38,490 bases of DNA from Cytobacillus firmus NBRC 15306 (GCF_001591465.1 NZ_BCUY01000037.1:1-38490); one strand, 5' to 3'. Positions 16,319-25,249 are shown, counted from the stretch's first letter. The notes: generated by a model not told the origin, from the sequence alone. Made by a program: numbers and translations.

Positions 16319-17236
16319 ATGATACAAACCGTACTTGGAAAAATTGCTCCGGAAGAATTGGGGATTTGCTCGGCTCACGAGCACCTTTCCATTGATCTTT
16401 CGAGAGTAAAAAAAGACCCGGATACGATTCTGGATGATGAACAGGGCATGCGTGAGGAACTGGAGGATTTCTATCGTCTCGGCGGAAGGTCAATGGTGGA
16501 AGTGACGAATGACGGCATGGGCCGGGATGCTCTTGTGCTAAAAAGGCTGAGCGAGGCAACCGGGGTTCACCTTATTACATGCACAGGCTTTTATAAGGAT
16601 CCTTATATCCCGGATTTTGCAGACGGCTGGAAAGCGGAGCAGTTTGCACAGCATTTTATAAAAGAAGCCAAGGAAGGGATTGCTGATACGGGCATACTCC
16701 CGGGTGTCATCGGGGAAGTGGGCACAAGCAAAAATGAAATGAAGCCAATCGAACGTGAGCTCCTAATTGGTGCCGCTATGGCCGGTGTCGAAACCGGTCT
16801 TCCGGTGACCACTCATACAACGCTCGGAACATTGGGCTATGAGCAGGTAGAGCTGCTGACGAAGCATGGTCTTCCAGCTGATCAGATCATCATTGGCCAT
16901 CAGGACCTCAACCCGAATAAAGAGGAAGTTCTGGCTGTTTTGGAAACAGGAGCCTATATCGCGTTTGATACAATCGGAAAAAATAATTACCGTCCCGATG
17001 AAGAAAGAGCTGACTTTCTTATTGATTTTATAAACCGCGGATATGAAAAGCAAATTCTTCTGTCAGCTGACTTAACCCGCAAATCGCATTGGAAGAAGAA
17101 CGGAGGCCCGGGCTACGGTCTTGTGCTTGAGACGTTTATTCCAAAATTGAAGAAATCCGGAGTGCCGGAAAGCATCCTTCATCAATTTTTGACCGTTAAT
17201 CCATCCAGAGCTTTTTCAATAAGGGAGCGATCATAG
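16319..17236 (+). CDS. php: phosphotriesterase homology protein Php
   Basis: This 305-residue TIM-barrel amidohydrolase resembles the PTE-homology protein Php (YhfV). All metal ligands can be placed: His20 and His22 (SAHEHLS), Glu133 (VIGEVGTS) in place of the carbamylated Lys of true phosphotriesterase, His166 (VTTHTT), His194 (IGHQD) and Asp251 (LSADLTRK). The natural substrate is unknown; related enzymes hydrolyse lactones or phosphate esters. The stop TAG shares its G with the GTG start of yhfS, so the two genes are coupled. Confidence 0.88.
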   Translation: MIQTVLGKIAPEELGICSAHEHLSIDLSRVKKDPDTILDDEQGMREELEDFYRLGGRSMVEVTNDGMGRDALVLKRLSEATGVHLITCTGFYKDPYIPDFADGWKAEQFAQHFIKEAKEGIADTGILPGVIGEVGTSKNEMKPIERELLIGAAMAGVETGLPVTTHTTLGTLGYEQVELLTKHGLPADQIIIGHQDLNPNKEEVLAVLETGAYIAFDTIGKNNYRPDEERADFLIDFINRGYEKQILLSADLTRKSHWKKNGGPGYGLVLETFIPKLKKSGVPESILHQFLTVNPSRAFSIRERS

Positions 17237-18143
17237 TGTCCACATACAACCGAGCCCAATTAAAGTACGCAAATTCAGTTTTGCCAAGCTTATCGATACA
17301 GGAAGCACAGGAAAAACAATTCAAACTGGTTGACTGTATGAGCCGCCATTTCAAGGGCAGGCAATTTCTTTCGATGGGAGACCTTGGAGTTTCCCCAATA
17401 TATAAGCGTCCGGAACAGACGTATCTAATCAAAGTCCTAAAGTTTTCTATATTCAGCATGCCCGCCAGCAGCCTGCAGATCATTACCAATTGGCCGAAGT
17501 CATCAAAGCAGTGAAGGAAGAACGCCCGGATCTTCCTATCGTTGTGGATGACAATTATTGCGCATTGAAGACAAAGGGTATTGGCGTGGAATTAGGGGCG
17601 GATTACTCAACCTTTTCCGGATTCAAGCTTCTCGGGCCGGAAGGAATTGCGGTCATTGCCGGCAAAAAAGACGCCATCGAACGGGTGCATCACTATAACT
17701 ACTCGGGCGGCGGCCAGGTGCAGGGCTACGAAGCCATGGAGCTTTTAAGAATGATGACCTTCGCGCCTGTATCGCTGGCTATTCAGAACGAGCAGGTGGA
17801 AGAGCTCTGCCGCCGTCTGAATGAAGGCGCTGTGAACGGAATTCGCGCCGCCTACATGACGAATGCCCAATCCAAAAATGTCATTGTAGAGCTCGAGGAT
17901 CCGATTGCCCAACGTGTGATCAGCATCAGTGACGAGCATGGGGTGGCCACCCATCCGGTTGGGGCGGAATCAAAATATGAAATCATTCCGATGATTTACC
18001 GCGTTTCCGGCAGCTTTTTGGAAGCACAGCCCGAACTGAAGGATTATGGACTCCGCATCAATCCGATGAAATCAGGAGCGGACACGATCATCGGCATACT
18101 GGAAAAAGTGATACCTCTTGCAAAAGAAGTGCAGCATCGTTGA
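17236..18143 (+). pseudogene. yhfS: yhfS, PLP-dependent aminotransferase-like, internally deleted and frameshifted
   Basis: The reading frame from GTG 17236 encodes the normal YhfS start (VDCMSRHFKGRQFLSMGDLG), then leaves homology near 17440 and stops at 17514. The C-terminal part lies in another frame. Recognisable sequence resumes as YIQHARQQPADHYQLAEV from about 17448 and runs to 18143, keeping the PLP-lysine region TFSGFKLLGPEG. Compared with the ~360 residues usual for YhfS, about 60-70 residues are missing, including the glycine-rich segment that holds the PLP phosphate. A short AAAGTTTTC at the junction can be read in both frames. The downstream frame can be opened from a TTG at 17490 but has no ribosome site. 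Both flanks are intact, so the break is confined to this gene. Confidence 0.82.
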
Positions 18144-18170
18144 TACCCGTAAATAAAGGGGGGAACTTCC

Positions 18171-19331
18171 ATGTTTTTAGATGTAACAAAGCGCAGAAAT
18201 CCTAAGCTTATTCAATCAGGAGTCACCTTGCATCAAAGCGGGCAAATACCCCCGAATACGTACGTAATTGACCTCGATATACTCGGAGAAAATGTAGAAG
18301 CACTGGCAAAAACGGCGAAAAATCATGATTTCACGCTATATTTCATGAGCAAGCAGCTTGGAAGGCTTCCGTTTATAGGCCAGTTTATTGCAGAGCACGG
18401 CATCGAAAAGGCGGTTGCTGTTGAATTCGACGAAGCCAAAACACTGGCAGAAGGCGGCGTTGAAATAGGAAATGTCGGCCACCTGGTCCAGCCCGGGAAA
18501 AATCAGTGGCCGGAAGTGCTGTCATGGAATCCTGAGGTCATTACCCTATTTTCCCTTGCGCGTGCCAGACAGCTTTCTGATGCGGCTGTTCAGTCAGGAA
18601 CAGTGCAGGATGTACTTCTCAGGGTGTATGCACAAGGCGATATGATTTATCCCGGACAGCAGGGAGGCTTTCGATTGGAAAAGCTGGATGAAGAGCTTCT
18701 CGAACTGGCCGGACTTCCTGGGATTAACATAGCAGGTGTCACGACCTTCCCAAATTTTCAGCTATCTAGGGACAGGAGAAGCATGGAGCCAACTCCTAAC
18801 TTTATAACCCTTTTAAAGGCAAAAGAGGTTCTGGAGAAAAAGGGCATTAAAGTAAAACAGGTAAACGGCCCAAGTGCGACCAGCTGTGAAACCATACCTT
18901 TCCTGGCAGAACAGGGTGTAACACATGGAGAACCGGGACATGCCCTTACCGGAACGACCCCGCTGCATGCTTACCGGGATCTCCCTGAGAAACCAGCCAT
19001 TGTATATGTAACGGAAGTGTCCCACCAGGATCAGGAGCATTATTACGTCATTGGCGGCGGCTATTACGGACGCTCCCATTTAACCGGGTGCCTGGTCGGA
19101 AGCGATGAAAAAGAAGTATTGAACCAGTATGTAAAAGCAATCGAACCGGCTCCTGAAGCGATTGATTACTATGGTGCGATTGAGAAACCGGAGGGCTTTC
19201 AGGTTTCTGAAGGAGATACAGCTGTTTTCTCCTTTCGCACCCAGGTGTTCGTCACACGGGCCCATATTGCCCTGGTAAAAGGAATTCAAAGAGGAAAGCC
19301 GGAACTGGTTCACTTTGAGAGGAAGTGGTAA
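18171..19331 (+). CDS. yhfX: alanine racemase-like PLP enzyme YhfX
   Basis: This 386-residue fold-type III PLP protein carries the likely Schiff-base lysine Lys61 in TLYFMSKQLGR. GPSATSCETIPFL and HGEPGHALTGTTPLH occur in the second half, as in YhfX. The reaction is unknown; the family may act on an amino acid by racemisation or decarboxylation. Its ribosome site AAAGGGGGGAAC precedes the ATG. It is intact although its partner yhfS is broken. Two bases separate it from the yhfW start. Confidence 0.85.
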   Translation: MFLDVTKRRNPKLIQSGVTLHQSGQIPPNTYVIDLDILGENVEALAKTAKNHDFTLYFMSKQLGRLPFIGQFIAEHGIEKAVAVEFDEAKTLAEGGVEIGNVGHLVQPGKNQWPEVLSWNPEVITLFSLARARQLSDAAVQSGTVQDVLLRVYAQGDMIYPGQQGGFRLEKLDEELLELAGLPGINIAGVTTFPNFQLSRDRRSMEPTPNFITLLKAKEVLEKKGIKVKQVNGPSATSCETIPFLAEQGVTHGEPGHALTGTTPLHAYRDLPEKPAIVYVTEVSHQDQEHYYVIGGGYYGRSHLTGCLVGSDEKEVLNQYVKAIEPAPEAIDYYGAIEKPEGFQVSEGDTAVFSFRTQVFVTRAHIALVKGIQRGKPELVHFERKW

Positions 19332-19333
19332 GG

Positions 19334-20527
19334 ATGGCAAAAGCAATTCTGCTGGTGATTGACAGCTTTGGCATCGGCGCAATGGAGGATTGCGGTGAGT
19401 TCAGCCCTTCTGACTGCAGGGCCAATACCTATAAGCATATCAGGGAATCGGCTGATTTTTTAGAAATACCAACTCTATATAGGCTTGGGCTGGGGGCGCT
19501 TGTGGATGGGAAGGAAGACCCTGCCAATGCTTACGGCTTCTCGGCATTGGCCCATCACGGGGCAGACACGTACCTCGGGCACCAGGAAATTGCCGGGAGC
19601 TGCCCGAAGCGCTCGAATAAAAGATTGATGAAAGATATTCATCCAGACCTGGCGCAGGCATTAACTGAAGCAGGCTATGGGGTTGAATATCCATGGAATG
19701 ACCGGCCGGTGCTATTAGTAAATGGTGCCTGTGTCATCGGGGATAATCTTGAGTCCTCCCTGGGAAACATCATCAATTTAACCGCTGATTTTAATAAAAT
19801 GCCTTTTCAGGAATTAAAGGAAGTCGGGAAAATTGTCCGCCAGAATGTAGACACCAGCCGGGTCATTGCGTTTGGAGGACCCTATACAACCATTGAACAT
19901 ATCCTGTCAGTTGTACATGAAAAAAATCCCGGCCAGTGGGGAGTGGATGCCCCGAAGGCAAAGGTGTACGGGAAAGGCTATGAAGTCTATCACATGGGCT
20001 ACGGTGTAAACATAGACGGACAATTTCCGATGATCGCTGCCCGGCATGGCCTCAAAGTCCATCGGATTGGCAAAACGGCAGATGTTCTACATGGCGAAGG
20101 ACCTGCAGAACCAATTGTCGATACTGAAAAAGTATTACAAGCTTTGGAGAATGGTTATTTAGAAGAAAAAGAGGATGCTGCGTTTCTGGTAAATGTACAG
20201 GAGACCGATTTGGCAGGCCATGCCGAAGATACAGAATGGTATGCGAGGCTGCTGAATACAACCGACCAGTGGCTCGCAGAATTCCTGCCCAAGATGGCAG
20301 AGGAGGATCTAATTATTATCATGGCTGACCATGGCAATGACCCGACCATCGGACACTCCAACCATACGAGAGAATACGTTCCAATACTCGCTGCGGGCAA
20401 GCGGATAAAACCGGTTAACATCGGAAAACGCAATTCGATGGCTGACGTTGGAGCGACATTCAGCGAGTTCTTCGGACTGCCTGCGACTGAGGAAGGCGAG
20501 AGTTTTTTGAAGATAATGATAGATTAA
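19334..20527 (+). CDS. yhfW: phosphopentomutase-like metalloenzyme YhfW
   Basis: This 397-residue alkaline-phosphatase-superfamily protein is similar in size to phosphopentomutase (DeoB). Metal-site motifs are visible: DSFGIGAMED at the start and DHGNDPTIGHSNHTRE near the end. The mutase active-site motif usually reads D-T-x-T-G-H-W-E, but here it is DTYLGHQE, so the Thr next to Gly is Leu. This suggests an activity other than ordinary phosphopentose mutation. ATG at 19334 is chosen because GGAAG lies 8 bases upstream; a GTG at 19325 would overlap the end of yhfX. It is the last gene of the yhf operon and is followed directly by a REP-B element. Confidence 0.85.
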   Translation: MAKAILLVIDSFGIGAMEDCGEFSPSDCRANTYKHIRESADFLEIPTLYRLGLGALVDGKEDPANAYGFSALAHHGADTYLGHQEIAGSCPKRSNKRLMKDIHPDLAQALTEAGYGVEYPWNDRPVLLVNGACVIGDNLESSLGNIINLTADFNKMPFQELKEVGKIVRQNVDTSRVIAFGGPYTTIEHILSVVHEKNPGQWGVDAPKAKVYGKGYEVYHMGYGVNIDGQFPMIAARHGLKVHRIGKTADVLHGEGPAEPIVDTEKVLQALENGYLEEKEDAAFLVNVQETDLAGHAEDTEWYARLLNTTDQWLAEFLPKMAEEDLIIIMADHGNDPTIGHSNHTREYVPILAAGKRIKPVNIGKRNSMADVGATFSEFFGLPATEEGESFLKIMID

Positions 20528-20530
20528 GAT

Positions 20531-20564
20531 AAGGGACAAAGGGACAGGTACAGTGTCCCTCCCT
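20531..20564 (+). repeat. REP-B element, copy 1
   Basis: AAGGGACAAAGGGACAGGT is followed by ACAGTGTCCCT; GGGACA and TGTCCC form the hairpin. It begins 3 bases after the yhfW stop and may also help end that transcript. An inverted copy lies at 23139-23171. Confidence 0.7.
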
Positions 20565-20766
20565 AAAAACTGGGGGATAGCTTCAACATAAATAATATTT
20601 TAAAAATTTCTATCTCACAAAAAGCAGGTTTCTTCCAACATTTGTCGAAATTAGTACGCTAGAGATTTTTCCGCACTCCCCCATTTTTCTGCGATCAAAA
20701 CTGCTCAGTAATAACATTTTCTCCATAAACATTTTTCACTAGTCAATATTATAGGAGGTTATGCTT

Positions 20767-22302
20767 TTGACTGTAAAAATTTCAAGCATTGGCCTGAAAG
20801 GGTTAGAAGGCTATCGGGTACAGGTAGAAGTGCAGATTTCACCCGGCCTGCCATCAATGGTCATTGTTGGCCTTCCTGATGTTTCTGTTAAAGAATCAAA
20901 AGAGCGTGTTCTTTCTGCCTTAAGAACCATGGATGCTAAAAGGCCAAACCAGAGAATTGTCATTAATCTATCACCGTCCGAACAAAAGAAAAACGGACCA
21001 TTGTTCGATTTGGCAATGGCTATAGGTATTTTAAAAGAATATGGTGAAATAAAATCAGATATTTCACCTGATACTTTGTTTTTAGGGGCATTATCATTGG
21101 ACGGTACGATCGAAAAAGTGGAAGGAATGCTGCCGGCTTTAATTTCGGCAGAGAAGTTAGGGTTTAAGAAAGTTTATCTTCCTCCCGACCCACTGATACC
21201 TGTTGATATGCTGGAAGGGCTGGAATGTACTATAGTTCATCATATTCATGACGTATTAACCTCTATAAGCGGACATTGTCTGGTGTCGCACTCCTCAGTG
21301 AAACCGCAAGCTAAATCTTCTTTTAACGGGTCACTTTACCAGAAAAATTTCTCCCAAATAATTGGCCATGAACATGCTAAGTACGCATTGGAAGTTGCAG
21401 CAGCAGGCGGTCATAATGTACTAATGAGCGGCCCTCCGGGTTGTGGAAAAAGCCTCCTCGCAGAAACCTTTCCTTCTATTCTCCCGCCATTATCGAAACA
21501 AAACATATTAGAAGTAATCAGTTTATATCAGCTTGCAAACGAGCAGCTTTTGAACCCCGAACATGCCCCATACCGTCATCCTCACCATTCTGCTTCTTCC
21601 GTTGCTATTATCGGAGGAGGATCTTATCCTAAACCCGGTGAAATTTCATTAGCTCATCATGGTGTCCTTTTCCTGGATGAAATGGCAGAGTTTACGAAAA
21701 AAACATTAGACATGCTTCGGCAGCCTCTCGAAACAGGTAAAGTGACGATTAGCCGTGTTCATTCTACTGTCACTTACCCGGCGTCTTTTATTCTCATTGG
21801 AGCCATGAACCCCTGTCCTTGCGGCTACCTTGGATCACCATCACATTACTGCACCTGTACCAAAAAACAAATTCGATCCTACATAAATCGGATTTCAGGT
21901 CCTGTTCTGGATCGTATGGATATTCTGCTTTCTCTAAATCCAGTAGATCTGGGGCTAAAGAATCGAGATACAGATTCTTCTGAAATTATTCGCAGTCGCG
22001 TTATTCGCGCCCGCGAGCTTCAAACTGAGAGGAATAAAGGGCCTACAAATGCAACTGTTCCGTTTGAAACACTTATTAGGACAAGTTTTCTAACAGAAAA
22101 ACAGCGTAAGTTTATTAAGCAAATGTCAATGAATCACCAATGGAGTAATAGGGTAGAAATCAAAATTATCCGCCTGGCTCGAACTATATCAGACTTGGCT
22201 GGTGAGACCCGTATCACAGACGAGTCTATTTGGAAAGCTGTAAAGTTTAGAAGAAATTTTGAAGGAAAAGAAATCAAAGCAAAGACAAGCCTTGAAACGT
22301 GA
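20767..22302 (+). CDS. comM: YifB/ComM-family AAA+ ATPase
   Basis: This 511-residue protein of the Mg-chelatase-like ComM/YifB family begins with a Lon-protease-like fold (VKISSIGLKGLEGYRVQVEV). The AAA+ core has Walker A GPPGCGKS (Lys228) and Walker B GVLFLDEMAEF, then a cysteine-rich insert (NPCPCGYLG and HYCTCTKKQ). In Gram-negative bacteria ComM is a branch-migration helicase for transformation. TTG at 20767 is preferred over ATG at 20761 because AGGAGG ends at 20758, giving 8 bases to TTG but only 2 to ATG. It is AT-richer than the yhf genes. RAYT2 starts 15 bases after it. Confidence 0.88.
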   Translation: MTVKISSIGLKGLEGYRVQVEVQISPGLPSMVIVGLPDVSVKESKERVLSALRTMDAKRPNQRIVINLSPSEQKKNGPLFDLAMAIGILKEYGEIKSDISPDTLFLGALSLDGTIEKVEGMLPALISAEKLGFKKVYLPPDPLIPVDMLEGLECTIVHHIHDVLTSISGHCLVSHSSVKPQAKSSFNGSLYQKNFSQIIGHEHAKYALEVAAAGGHNVLMSGPPGCGKSLLAETFPSILPPLSKQNILEVISLYQLANEQLLNPEHAPYRHPHHSASSVAIIGGGSYPKPGEISLAHHGVLFLDEMAEFTKKTLDMLRQPLETGKVTISRVHSTVTYPASFILIGAMNPCPCGYLGSPSHYCTCTKKQIRSYINRISGPVLDRMDILLSLNPVDLGLKNRDTDSSEIIRSRVIRARELQTERNKGPTNATVPFETLIRTSFLTEKQRKFIKQMSMNHQWSNRVEIKIIRLARTISDLAGETRITDESIWKAVKFRRNFEGKEIKAKTSLET

Positions 22303-22317
22303 AACGAGTTGAGTTTA

Positions 22318-23085
22318 ATGCCTAGAGTGTCGAGGAAGAAAAGCAGCAGCGGTATCTATCATATTATGCTGAGAGGGATCAATCGGCAAACAATTTTTGA
22401 AGAAAAAGAGGATAGGCTAAAGTTTTTAGAGGTGCTGAGTAAATATAAGAACAAAGGAAATTTTCATCTTTACGGCTATTGTCTAATGGATAACCACATA
22501 CACCTTCTTGTTAAAGAATCTGAAGAAGAAAGCATTTCAACGTCAATTAAAAGAATCAGCTCAAGCTATGTTTATTGGTACAACTTGAAATATGAACGAT
22601 GCGGACATTTGTTTCAAGAGAGATTTAAAAGTGAAATCATAGATAGTCAAGCTGTCTTCTTAAAAGTTCTAAGATATATACACCAAAACCCCTTAAAAGC
22701 AGGTCTGACAAAAGACGTATTGAGAAGTCAGTGGACTAGCATAAGGGAGTATATTCATAAAGAAGAGATGGTAGATACTGCAATGGCTTTAAATCTTTTT
22801 TCATTGGATAGAAGGACAGCCATGAAAAGATTTATTGAACACTCCCGCCAGCGTAATGACGACCGGTGCTTAGATTTAAATAATAAAAAAAGATTGAGCG
22901 ACGCAGAAATAATGGAACAAATCCGTAAAATTGGGCTCGAAAATACAAGTGTACTGCAGCAGATGGAAAAAGGAGACAGAGATATTTTCCTGTCAAAATT
23001 AAAGGAATTGGATGGTGTATCTTTAAGGCAGTTGTCGAGGATTACTGGGATTTCAAAAAGTGTTATTCATCGAGTGAGGCAGTGA
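22318..23085 (+). mobile_element. REP-associated tyrosine transposase RAYT2 with C-terminal HTH extension
   Basis: This 255-residue Y1 transposase has its HUH motif at His60-Ile61-His62 (CLMDNHIHLLVK), GHLFQERFKS, and the probable catalytic Tyr120 in RYIHQNPLKAGL. Unlike RAYT1 it has about 100 extra C-terminal residues ending VSLRQLSRITGISKSVIHRV, a clear helix-turn-helix likely to bind its REP. The ATG at 22318 has only a weak ribosome site, and the 15-base distance to comM suggests read-through or coupling. Inverted REP-B copies lie 5' of comM (20531) and 3' of this gene (23139). Confidence 0.88.
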
Positions 23086-23138
23086 TCTAGATAACCCTCT
23101 TCATCTCTCCGATTAAGTTCTTATTAGAGAAATTTAAT

Positions 23139-23171
23139 CCGGGACAAGGGACCTGTCCCTTTGTCCCTTAC
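23139..23171 (-). repeat. REP-B element, copy 2 (inverted)
   Basis: GGGACAAGGGACC is followed by TGTCCCTTTGTCCC, a near-perfect palindrome. Read on the minus strand it starts AAGGGACAAAGGGACAGGT, identical to copy 1 over these 19 bases. Confidence 0.7.
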
Positions 23172-23239
23172 AGATCAATGGATATTTACTAGAACAGTCA
23201 TTAAACAAATCGGCAGTCACAATTTTGCCTATTAACATG

Positions 23240-23279
23240 GGGCACCTTACCTGCACAAGCGGGAAAAGGTGCCTTATTT
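23240..23279 (+). terminator. probable terminator of comM-RAYT2
   Basis: GGCACCTT and AAGGTGCC form an 8-bp stem with a 17-base loop followed by TTATTTGG. The T tract is weak. The rest of the 348-base gap (23086-23433) holds the REP-B copy and AT-rich leader DNA but no gene. Confidence 0.5.
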
Positions 23280-23433
23280 GGTTCTGCTGGAAAATTCATA
23301 TGAAAATCTGGTAATTTATATTACAAAACTATTAAAACCTATTTTATTTGTAACAAAAAAAGAGTTTTACTGAAATCTATCTGTTATCTTCTGGTGTTAA
23401 TATGTTTCTATCAAGGGACATAAAGGAGATATC

Positions 23434-24000
23434 ATGAAGAAATTAGTAATCTATCTAATCACAACTGTTTTTCTATCGTTTGGATTTTCCAATGTCGCTT
23501 CAGCCGCAGGAAATACGTATACAGTAAAAAAGGGAGATACGCTTTGGGCAATCTCTAAAAAACATAACGTTACTGTACAGCAGATTAAATCATGGAATAA
23601 ATTAACTTCAGATACAATTAAACCTAAGCAAGTACTAAAGGTTACTGGAGCTTCAGCAAAAGCTGCAGCACCTAAAAAGACAGCTGTAAAGGCTGCATCA
23701 ACGAAAGCTTATAAAGAAATTAAAGTGAAGGCGACTGCCTATACTGCCAGCTGCAAGGGCTGCAGCGGCATTACCTATACAGGAATCAATCTGAAAAAGA
23801 ACCCGAACGCCAAGGTTATTTCGGTGGATCCGAAGGTTATTCCACTGGGATCAAAGGTATATGTGCCTGGATATGGAGAGGCAATTGCGGGGGACAAAGG
23901 CTCTGCCGTAAGAGGAAACAAAATTGATGTCTTCATTCCAAATAAACAGCGTGCACTGCAGTGGGGAAGCAAGACAATTACGATTAAAGTATATAAATAA
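23434..24000 (+). CDS. secreted LysM-3D domain cell-wall protein (YocH-like)
   Basis: This 188-residue exported protein has a signal peptide to about residue 25 (FSNVASAAG). One LysM peptidoglycan-binding repeat follows at about 28-71 (YTVKKGDTLWAISKKHNVTV). A C-terminal 3D domain at about 100-188 carries the catalytic-site aspartates of GDKGSAVRGNKIDVF. The architecture matches YocH-type wall proteins, thought to remodel peptidoglycan as lytic transglycosylase relatives. A strong ribosome site AAAGGAGATATC precedes the ATG. No clear WalR box was found upstream, although yocH is WalR-controlled in B. subtilis. Confidence 0.88.
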   Translation: MKKLVIYLITTVFLSFGFSNVASAAGNTYTVKKGDTLWAISKKHNVTVQQIKSWNKLTSDTIKPKQVLKVTGASAKAAAPKKTAVKAASTKAYKEIKVKATAYTASCKGCSGITYTGINLKKNPNAKVISVDPKVIPLGSKVYVPGYGEAIAGDKGSAVRGNKIDVFIPNKQRALQWGSKTITIKVYK

Positions 24001-24065
24001 TAGAGTGAGAGAATCTAGCAAAAAAGATATATGAATTAATTCATCATGATGTTGATAAAACAGCT

Positions 24066-24097
24066 AAAAGCCCCTCCGTCTGGAAGGGCTTTTGCTT
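24066..24097 (+). terminator. terminator after the LysM-3D gene
   Basis: AAAAGCCC (24066-24073) pairs with GGGCTTTT (24086-24093), followed by GCTTTA. The AAAA on its 5' side makes it usable on the minus strand too. Confidence 0.75.
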
Positions 24098-24167
24098 TAT
24101 CATTAAGGCTTATGGAGGCGGGCATTTGTCAAAATCCAGAACGAATAGGACTGCCAGCCCCCTTTTT

Positions 24168-25094
24168 TTACTCTTCTTTCACAATCCAGCCATTTTCCAC
24201 ACCTGCATGGAAATTACCGTCAGCATAGGCTGTGAATAACGTAATGACAGAAGGGTCTTCGGCTTTAGTCTGGTAAATTAACAGCTGTTCTTTTTCGGGA
24301 AGGTAGATATAATTTGCGTCTTCACTTGTATAGCGCTCCCCTGATAGCTTCTCCACTTCAGGGATGAAAACATCAGCAGGTGCTTCTGTGTGAACGGAGT
24401 CTGGCTGATTGTTGCTGTAAGAGACAAACAGCTTCTTATCTTCATAATCCTGAATCCATTCATAAAAACCTTCTTCATCCGGACCTTCATATGCAGGGTT
24501 TCCATGCATCTCTTTTACAGTCGATGGCGTGTCCCACATTGAAATGCCCCGCACTAAAAATTGACCGTTCTTAATCTCTAAAAGAGGCTGCTCTTTCAGG
24601 CTATCGGCCTTAATATAATCCCCATCCAGGTAGACTTGCGGCGTATGGCAGGCACCGTTTGCCGCTGTAACAGTAATGATGTTCCCGTTTCGCTCCATCG
24701 TACCGCCGCAGTCTTCTGAAAGTTCATTCGTATACGTAATGGTATTGCCGCTGATCATGCCCGTGCCCTCCATCACGTTTGCGTAGGAACTCCCATTTAC
24801 TGGATTAATGACAGAGCCGCCAAGATGGTAGCGGATGGTTTCTTCGTCCACTTTTTCGATCTTAAGGTTTCCAAGGTTGTCATCGCTCAGGAATACCCAT
24901 TCTCCAGACCAGTCGAAAGCTTCTTCTGTTTCTTCCTGTTCCTGCTGAGGGTTCTCTTCTGATTGCTGAGCACTTGCTAAGCTCTTTTCAGTATTTGCCA
25001 GTATCTCTTTTTTTGCAGGATCGGCTGCCGGCTTGCTTTCACAGCCTGCTAAAATAGCAAGAAATGATAAAAATATTAAAACAAATTTCCCCAT
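24168..25094 (-). CDS. lipoprotein of unknown function
   Basis: This 308-residue lipoprotein has a short signal peptide MGKFVLIFLSFLAILAGC with lipobox LAGC and lipidated Cys18. A Glu/Gln-rich linker follows to about residue 60. A first domain (WSGEWVFLSDDNLGNLKIEKV) is a small beta sheet like those of secreted META/lipocalin-type modules. A second repeats the surface-strand pattern and ends YADGNFHAGVENGW. I do not recognise a named family. GAGGAG precedes the ATG on the minus strand by about 11 bases. It is convergent with the LysM-3D gene; a wall or envelope role is only inferred. Confidence 0.78.
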   Translation of the reverse strand: MGKFVLIFLSFLAILAGCESKPAADPAKKEILANTEKSLASAQQSEENPQQEQEETEEAFDWSGEWVFLSDDNLGNLKIEKVDEETIRYHLGGSVINPVNGSSYANVMEGTGMISGNTITYTNELSEDCGGTMERNGNIITVTAANGACHTPQVYLDGDYIKADSLKEQPLLEIKNGQFLVRGISMWDTPSTVKEMHGNPAYEGPDEEGFYEWIQDYEDKKLFVSYSNNQPDSVHTEAPADVFIPEVEKLSGERYTSEDANYIYLPEKEQLLIYQTKAEDPSVITLFTAYADGNFHAGVENGWIVKEE

Positions 25095-25249
25095 AGTCTG
25101 GATGCTCCTCTATTAAAATACGAATATAGTCGTAATTACCTAAAGATATTATACTATAGTAAATGGTAAATAATACATTTTAAAAACACTAAAAATTTTT
25201 GGCTCTTTTTCCGCTGCTCATTCGTTTAGAAGACAAAGGGGAGATGAAT

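Noticed and set aside
17430..17520. Programmed frameshifting in yhfS
   Set aside because: About 60-70 codons are missing as well as the frame being changed, and there is no slippery heptamer with a downstream structure.
17490..18143. The C-terminal part of yhfS as an independent small protein
   Set aside because: It would begin with TTG without a ribosome site and would lack the PLP-phosphate-binding half of the fold.
20761..22302. comM as a true magnesium chelatase subunit
   Set aside because: The N-terminal Lon-like domain and domain order are those of ComM/YifB, and no chelatase or chlorophyll/cobalamin genes are nearby.
23380..23433. A WalR box before the LysM-3D gene
   Set aside because: TGTTAT and TGTTAA occur, but their spacing is 13 bp instead of the 11-bp repeat expected for WalR.
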